Source of the DNA: Chlorella sorokiniana
Lineage: Eukaryota > Chlorophyta > Trebouxiophyceae > Chlorellales > Chlorellaceae
Assembly: GCA_025917655.1 (NCBI GenBank)
Contig: CP084615.1
Location: 2,604,001-2,668,000 of the forward strand
Direction of reading: 5' to 3'
DNA length: 64,000 nucleotides
The notes under the pieces are model-generated. The model was not told the DNA's origin. It worked only from the letters and a program-made list of their open reading frames with translations, and ran no database searches. Both the position numbers and the translations under genes were made by a program. Positions 58,001-64,000 of this stretch are shown one piece after another. How positions within the stretch are numbered: position 1 is the stretch's first letter; each line of letters begins with the position of its first letter.

Positions 58001-61000
58001 TCATGCCGGGCTGGATTTGAAGGGCGTGACGCCGTGCCCGAGCGGACCCGCCCGCAGCCCGGTCGCCTTCTCAAACGCTGCCGCCACGCCAGCCACAAAC
58101 TCGTCGCTCCAAGCCGGGCCCAGCAGCGTGACTCCAAACGGCAGCACGGGAGCGGGGTTGCCCGTGGCAGCTAGGTGCGACGCGCGGCGCGCCTGCTCTG
58201 CATCCTCGCCGGGCGGGGGCCCCCGGGCTGCAGCAGGCCGCTGTACACGCTCACACCGCACATGTCCTGCAGGTTTACAAAGTTGGTCCACCTGCAATGT
58301 TTTCAAGGGAGGGCAGGAGGCAGGACGTGCGTCAAACTGTTGGCATCCTTTTCAGCGCGTTTCCGGAATGGCAGCAAGTTTGCAGCTGGTGCAGCTGATA
58401 GTCAGGCTGAAGCAGCTGCGCGACAGCTCACAGCAGAGCACCCAGCTGGGAGCCTGTGCACGCAGCTCTCCCAGCCTGTGCACACAGCTGGCTCGCCGCC
58501 CGCACCTGCCCAGGTTTGCATTCTTGGCGAAAGTGACGGCGGCATACTCGGGCTCGTCCTCTTCCGCCTGCACACACACACTCACACGCAGCACGCAGCT
58601 GCAGTTCAGAGCCAGGCCCAGGGGGCGTCCTGAACAAACCCCACTGCCAAGCTGCACTGCAGGCAGGCGGTTAGCGGCGGGCGCCGCCAGCGCGGCCTTG
58701 TCCCCCATCCACAAGGCAGCCGACCGGCGATCCCTGAACCCCTCTCTGCGCAGCCGCAGCAGCTGCTCCCTCCCCTCATTCTCGCGACCTCCCACCCACC
58801 TGGATCTCCTGCAACGTGTAGTTGTAAGCGGAGGTGGGCACTATGAGGAGGTCTACTTTCGCCAGCTCAGCGCGACACTGCAGGCAGCACAGGCAGGTCG
58901 GCGCTCGGCGAGAGAAGGGAGCACTGCGTGCCGACACACAGCGCAAGGCCTCCGCTGCGCTTGCTGGCTGGGACCGAGCCAGGGTGTGCGGCAGCGTGTG
59001 TGGACGTCGCGGCAGCGGCCGCACCTTGCCCCGCAGCACTGACAGGCCTTGCAGCCCCTCAAACACGTCGGCGGAGGAGAAGCCCTCGGTCTTGGAGATG
59101 ATGCAGCGGATGATCTGCGGCAGGTGGGGAGTGTGTGACCTGTGAGAGAAGCGGCAGGTGCAGGCGGCTGTCCTGGCGCAGCGAGGATGTGGGAGGGACG
59201 GAGCACGCACAGCTGTGCTGCCACGCTGCTCCTGCTGCAGTCAGCTCAGCGCCAGAACGAGAGAGGGCAGGTCACACGCCCAGCTGCGAGCCTGCCGACA
59301 AACGTATCCCAGACAGCAGCCCCAAACGGCGGGGGGCTGCGCGCAGCCAGCAGCAGCGGCCCCTGCCAGCCGGCGCCTCACCTTCAGCAAGCGGTCGTCA
59401 TCGTGGAGGGAGGCCAGCTGGGGAGGCGGCGGCGGAGCGGTGCTGCGTCCCTCCAGGAACCTCCGGATGCCTGGGTATCACAGAGGGTGTAAGAGCATGT
59501 GTTATGTTGTCGTTTCAGCATGGGGGGTAATGCGGGATCAGAGCAGGCGTAAGTGACACTGGCACGGCTAAAATGACGGGGCGAGGCAGGAGAGCACATC
59601 AGGATGAAGTGAATGGAATAAAGAGCCTGGGCAGGCACGTCGTGGGAGCCTGCGCAGTGCAGTGGCCCCTTGCGTGATGTGGCAGCCGAGTCGTACTGCC
59701 AGACAGCTCACCCGCGTACCGCTCCGCGACAAAGGCGGCGCCGTAGAGGAGCACCGCGGTCTCCGCAAACGGCGCAAAGTCAAAGTCTGGCACGAGCGTG
59801 CCGCCAAGAGCCTGCAGCCGCGCCACCGCCTGCGCCCAGGCGTCAGCCATAGCTGCATGGAGAGGGGGGCCGCAAGGAGGGACACCTTGAAGCCGGCTTT
59901 CCTGCCCGCAAATGAGGACAGCGCAGCAGCACCACGAGCGGGAGGAGGAGCAGCGGGGGCGAGCCAGAGAACGGCGGCCATGGCTGGGCGCAGCAGGCAC
60001 CGCAGCGCACTAAGCGCCGCTCTGTGGACGCCGCCGCACCTTGCCGCACCGGCTCCCCGCCGGGCCCCAGGAACGAATCGTCGAGGAAGGCGGGCCCTGG
60101 TACCGCAAAACGGAAGGGGCCGCCCGGGATGTACTGCTTTGCCAGGTTAACGGGGTTGGGCAGGCGGTACGTGGGGTCTGCACACAGCGGTTGAGCGCAC
60201 GCAGGGAGGCAGGGGAGCGGTCAGGCAAATAGCGAACCGTGCACCTCGGTCTAAAAACTTCAACCAAAAAACTAGGGATTAATATTCATTCCGGCAAGGC
60301 CAAGGCGCCGGAAGCCAGGGACGGGCAGCGCCCCTGCACCCCTGCAAGCACGGGCCAGCTGCTGCGCGCCCTTCAAGCCACCCCCTGCCCCAAAGCACAC
60401 CCTCACCGAATCCTCCCACACCGCTGGAGCACAGCACCAAACCGAGCCCTGCTGCAGCGCACCCGCAACGTCGCCGTTCTCCATCAGCCGTGCCACCTCA
60501 GCGCCGTCCTCCACGCTGAGCGAAAACACGGAAACGCAGTCCAGGAGGTAACAAGCGGGCACCACGCCTGTGGTGCTGAAGCGCCCACCGAGGGCTTGAT
60601 GCCCACAATGCCGTTGTTGCCAGCGGGGACGCGGCCTGCATGGGGTTGTGCAAGCGGCCCGGGCCACCTCATGGCCAGGGCTGGGCGGGCCTGCCTGCAT
60701 CCACACACTCCGATCAGCAGGAAGCAGCAGCTGGCCAGCAAGGCAGGGCCAGATGCTGCATGCGTGGGGGTTTCAGGATGCAGCGGCCGCCCGCACCTGA
60801 ACCCGCGGTGTCGGTTCCCAGTGCAAAGGTGCAGAGGCCGGCAGCCACCGCCACGGCGGAGCCACAGGAGCTTCCGCCGGGTGAGAAGCGGTCATCAAAG
60901 ACGTTTGCTGCAAAGGGCGCGGCAGGGCAGCGGCACAGTCGCGAGCGCGGGATCGCTTTTGCTTTGCAAGTTTAGCGCTATGTTCCAGGTCTGTGCCCGG

Positions 61001-61821
61001 CGAGGCGGCCCGCGCCGCGCAACCCGACATGGCCCAGCCCGGCGAGTCGGGTGTCCGCGCCGCCACAGCCTGCCCCAGAGGCTGCTGCCACTAAGCCTCA
61101 CCGGGGATGCCGTAGGGCGTGCGGGTGCCCACCAGGCCGCAGGCAAACTGGTCCAGGTTGGTCTTGCCCAAGAACACGCCGCCTGCCATGGACACACGGC
61201 AAAGCAAGCAGACAGTTTGTCGGAAGCTGCAGCCAGCTGCAGCAGAGGCAAGCACGCTGCAGGCTGGGAGCAAGTCCCTGTTTTGCTTCAGGCAAGCAGC
61301 TGCCCTCTCTCAGCCTTGAGCCAGGAACAGACAGCGGAGGCTCGGAGACGGCAGCAGCGGCGCGCGCCTGCGTCAAACAGCGGCTGCACTGCTCGGGCGT
61401 GCGCCGCCGGCGTGTACTGGAAGGCTGGGCAGGCCGCAGTGGTGGGCTGCCCTGCAACGTCGATGTTGTCCTTCACGGCAAAGGGGATGCCCCACAGGGG
61501 CCCCCGCTGCTCCGGGGGCAGGCTCTCCAGGAACCTTTGGGAGGGCGTGGCGAGTGAGGGATGCGTGGAAACGGCGCACACAGTTCAGGGCAGCAGATCC
61601 CAGCAGGCCACGCAGTGGCCGAATGCTCTGCGGGCAGCAGGTTGCTGGCGTCACCTGCAGCGCTCCAGCACCTCTTCGTCTGCGGGCCGAGAGATGAAGA
61701 CGCCCGTGGCGGCGGCGGCAGCTGGCAGCAGCTCCCGGCACACCGCAGTGGGCGTCAGCGTGCCAGCGGCATAGGCCGCCCGCAGTACGGGGAGCGTCAA
61801 ATCAGCTGTGGTCAATGGCAT
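58001..61821 (-). CDS. DUR2: Allophanate hydrolase, amidase domain only
   Basis: This enzyme acts after urea carboxylase in the ATP-dependent urea route of green algae and yeasts, splitting allophanate. The start [20 protein letters not shown] leads to [16 protein letters not shown], then [20 protein letters not shown] with [10 protein letters not shown] (catalytic Lys), [40 protein letters not shown] (cis-Ser), and [20 protein letters not shown] (nucleophile Ser and oxyanion loop). Next are [20 protein letters not shown], the allophanate-type segment [20 protein letters not shown] with [55 protein letters not shown] and [20 protein letters not shown]. The protein stops after TPFKSSPA at 58001. 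The roughly 150-residue C-terminal domain found in bacterial AtzF and fungal DUR1,2 is absent. It lies in the neighbouring divergent gene. Confidence 0.95.
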
Positions 61822-62241
61822 GGCGGCTGAGTTGCCGACGGCGCGCCGCTGGGCGGCAAACAAGAGCTGAAGCCTTGAGCGGCGGCGGCTGGTGGCGGGT
61901 GGAAGGGTAAGCCAGGTCCAGGTGCTCAGACGTGCTGCTGATGCGTGAGGAGAGTCAATCCGCACTCTGCAAGTATTAGGGAGCCCGACAAGCCGCGCAT
62001 TCACCCAGACAGCAGCGAGGGTTCACCAAGCAGCGCCGCAACCCTTCTCGATGCGGTCCGCTCACCTGAAAGTGACAATGTGATTGGGCGCGAGAATGCA
62101 GCGCTCAGGCCCTGTCCCCGAGCGAGTGTCCCTCGACCATCGCGGGGACCTGCTGGCGCCTGCTGGGCGTGGTCCCTTTTAGCGTGCAGGGCTCATGCAT
62201 GTTTGCCGATGCGCTGATCCATGATCAACCGACCTTGCACG
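61822..62241. promoter_or_regulatory. Bidirectional promoter of the split allophanate hydrolase genes
   Basis: Only 420 bp separate the two divergent start codons (61821 minus, 62242 plus). A shared regulatory region for the two enzyme halves is likely. It contains CATGCATG near 62194-62201 and a ctgatccatgatcaac patch just before the plus start. No nitrogen-responsive factor site can be named from sequence alone. Confidence 0.6.
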
Positions 62242-63156
62242 ATGGCAGCAGCAAGAGCCAGCGCCCTACAACTTGCGGTCTGCGGCCTTCACCTTCGGGG
62301 CAAGCCCTCAATTGGCAGTTGACCGATTTGCGCAGCAGATTTGTGCGGGAATGCAAGTCCGCTGCAGAGTACAAGTGAGGACATGCTTGAACTGGCAGCA
62401 GCGGCGAGGTGGCGGCAGGCGGCAGGCAGGGGCAGCTGGGCGCATGTCTCTGCGTGATGATGCCCTGGTTGTAAATGAGGGAAAGAGCACCATCGCATGC
62501 TGAGACCTAGACCACCCAATCCCCTCCAGGCTGTATGCCTTCACCGACGCCGCCGGCAAGACCAAGCCGGGCATGGTGGCAGTGACCGACAGCAGCGGTG
62601 CGGCGGTGCATCTTGAAGTCTGGGAGGTGCCCATAGAAAACTTCGGGCACTTCATGCTGCAGGTGATCGTGTCAAATGCCTCTAGGTGGTGAGGGGATGG
62701 CAATCATGGGCTGTATGCTGCACGGGTTTTCAGCTGCATGCTCACCGCACGCCACGCGTCCGCTTCTCCTGGCAGGTGCCGCCGCCGCTCGGCATCGGCA
62801 CGGTCAAGCTGGAGGACGGCAGCAGCGTGAAGGGCTTCATCTGTGAAGGCTGGGTAGCGGGTGAGTGAAATGCGCGATTCGCAGGAATGCATGCTGTACA
62901 ACGCAGTGAGGTGGGATGGGGGAGCAAGGAAGGCTGGGCGGCAATAAGAGGCACGTCGCCCTTGCTACTGCCGGCCTTGCAGAGTTGCCTGTTTGGCTGC
63001 TGCGGCCGCTAGCGCTCGCTGTAAGCGCCTTGCGATCGCACTTCCTCAAGTGCAGAGGCCTGCAAAGCTGGCGCGGCGAACGTGGAGGACATCACGCACC
63101 TCGGCAGCTGGCTGGCCTACCTCCAGCGGCAGGCGGTACAAGGGGCCGGGACTTAG
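62242..63156 (+). CDS. Stand-alone allophanate hydrolase C-terminal domain
   Basis: In bacterial AtzF and the yeast enzyme this domain completes the reaction by decarboxylating the intermediate left by the amidase domain. Exons are 62242-62374, 62530-62662, 62776-62860 and 63056-63156, all GT-AG. The protein begins [20 protein letters not shown] with KP, then [88 protein letters not shown], and [16 protein letters not shown] before the stop. This covers the family pattern from the N-terminal beta strand through LN-Q-L, E-W-P, PLGIG and KGF-CE to the dIT-GsW end. Summed exon length is 452 nt, one short of a whole number of codons. A single missing C at 62305-62307 restores KPLNWQ and gives 150 residues, the normal domain size. 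Confidence 0.9.
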
Positions 63157-64000
63157 CCTTGCCGGTGGCCATTTGCGCATACTTTGCCGTTGTTACTTTT
63201 CAATTTTCAAATCCTTCCAATGTACCGTGTCATCAGTTTTGCGACACATGCGCCTATGGTAGGTGCCAGCCGTGCCGGGGCCGGCTGAGGTTTGCTGGTG
63301 GAGAAGGCGCAGAAGCTGCCCTGTAGGACCATATAGTGGGGCGGCTCAATGGCAGTGCATGCCTCTGCCTGACTTTCTAGCTGCAGCTTGCACCTCTCTC
63401 CAGCAAGTGGCAGCCGGTTGGTGCCAGGTGGTGGAGGTGCTCCAGCTGGCGATGCGCAGCGTGCCAGCTTGGACAAGGGAAGGCACACTCAGCATCAGGC
63501 CAAATGCCTGTCATCCAGCATGCCGGGTCTCAGGTTGCTGCACAAGTCAGCTTCCTTGTGGTCTGTCCCTCTCTCAACTGATGCGTGGGTATTACAACAT
63601 GAGAAAAAAATGGTATGCTCAGGTACAGAAGAAGGGCGGAGGGGTAGGGGAGTGAACAACAACAGCCACAGGATGCGACCCAACACATAAGGCAATAGGT
63701 GTGGCGGCGCAGCCACCTGCGAAGGCTGGCAAGGGGGAAGGGGGGGCATGGCAAGGGGGTGATGGGCAGAGGCAGGGGTCCATTACTACAGAGGGGTCCG
63801 AGGGTAATTAATTGCAGGTACGGCATTACTTGAACCCACTTGCTGCCAGCATTGCAAGCGCTCTCTGTTGAGCAGCAGCGGTGCTGCTGGCCGGCAAGGG
63901 AGCGAGGCAGCAGAGAAACCAGAGCGGCAGCATGTCAGCGGGTGGGGAGGGAGCTAAATGATGTAGGCAGATAATTGTGGCTGGGGGCGCTCAAGCAGCC
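63157..64000. other. Right end without recognised gene
   Basis: These 844 bp follow the C-terminal-domain gene and probably hold its 3' UTR and intergenic sequence. Open frames on both strands lack domains and gene-like codon patterns. Confidence 0.4.

Noticed and set aside
63263-63826. Frames near the right end on both strands
   Set aside because: They are short, without domains, and follow the end of the allophanate hydrolase C-terminal-domain gene.

Overview
The window looks like nuclear DNA of a green alga, most likely a trebouxiophyte of the Chlorella / Micractinium type. The reasons are very high GC, many short GT-AG introns cutting genes into small exons, a nuclear-encoded thylakoid-lumen protein with a plastid targeting leader, plant-type families (NPF transporter, LWD/TTG1 WD40 protein, XB3-like ankyrin-RING ligase, DUF1997, thioredoxin h), candidate TGTAA poly(A) signals, and a urea-breakdown enzyme split into separate genes. 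I saw no rRNA, tRNA, CRISPR array or recognisable transposon or viral fossil. Intron boundaries were read by eye, so gene ends are firmer than inner exon limits.

Layout, left to right. Minus strand: NAP1 histone chaperone (411-4104) and cytosolic thioredoxin h (4444-5466). Plus: a RING+PHD protein of the PHRF1 type (5904-10023). Minus run: METTL18/HPM1 histidine methyltransferase (10314-11897), NPF/POT transporter (12310-17710), secreted expansin-like protein (18351-20249), DUF1997 protein (20466-22769). Plus: a large MOV10/SDE3-type RNA helicase (23774-32715). Minus: LWD1/DCAF7 WD40 protein (33418-36358). Plus: an MPH2-like thylakoid lumen protein (37411-38776). Minus: XB3-like ligase (39386-42653) and a CUE/2H-like/SMR region that is either two genes or one (43013-47625). 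Plus: 5'-nucleotidase-family metallophosphatase (48024-52435). Minus: poorly recognised genes (52763-55340). Plus: coiled-coil membrane protein (55536-57512). Minus: allophanate hydrolase amidase (58001-61821). Plus, head-to-head with it: a stand-alone allophanate hydrolase C-terminal domain (62242-63156).

Two observations stand out. First, the two catalytic halves of allophanate hydrolase, one polypeptide in bacteria and yeast, are here two divergent genes sharing a 420-bp promoter region, so they are probably co-expressed and may act as a two-subunit enzyme. Second, at least five otherwise well-conserved genes lose frame by exactly one base at a G/C run (usually a run of 5 where 6 would keep the conserved motif in frame). 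This points to systematic homopolymer under-calling in the assembly, and it will have damaged automatic gene models here.
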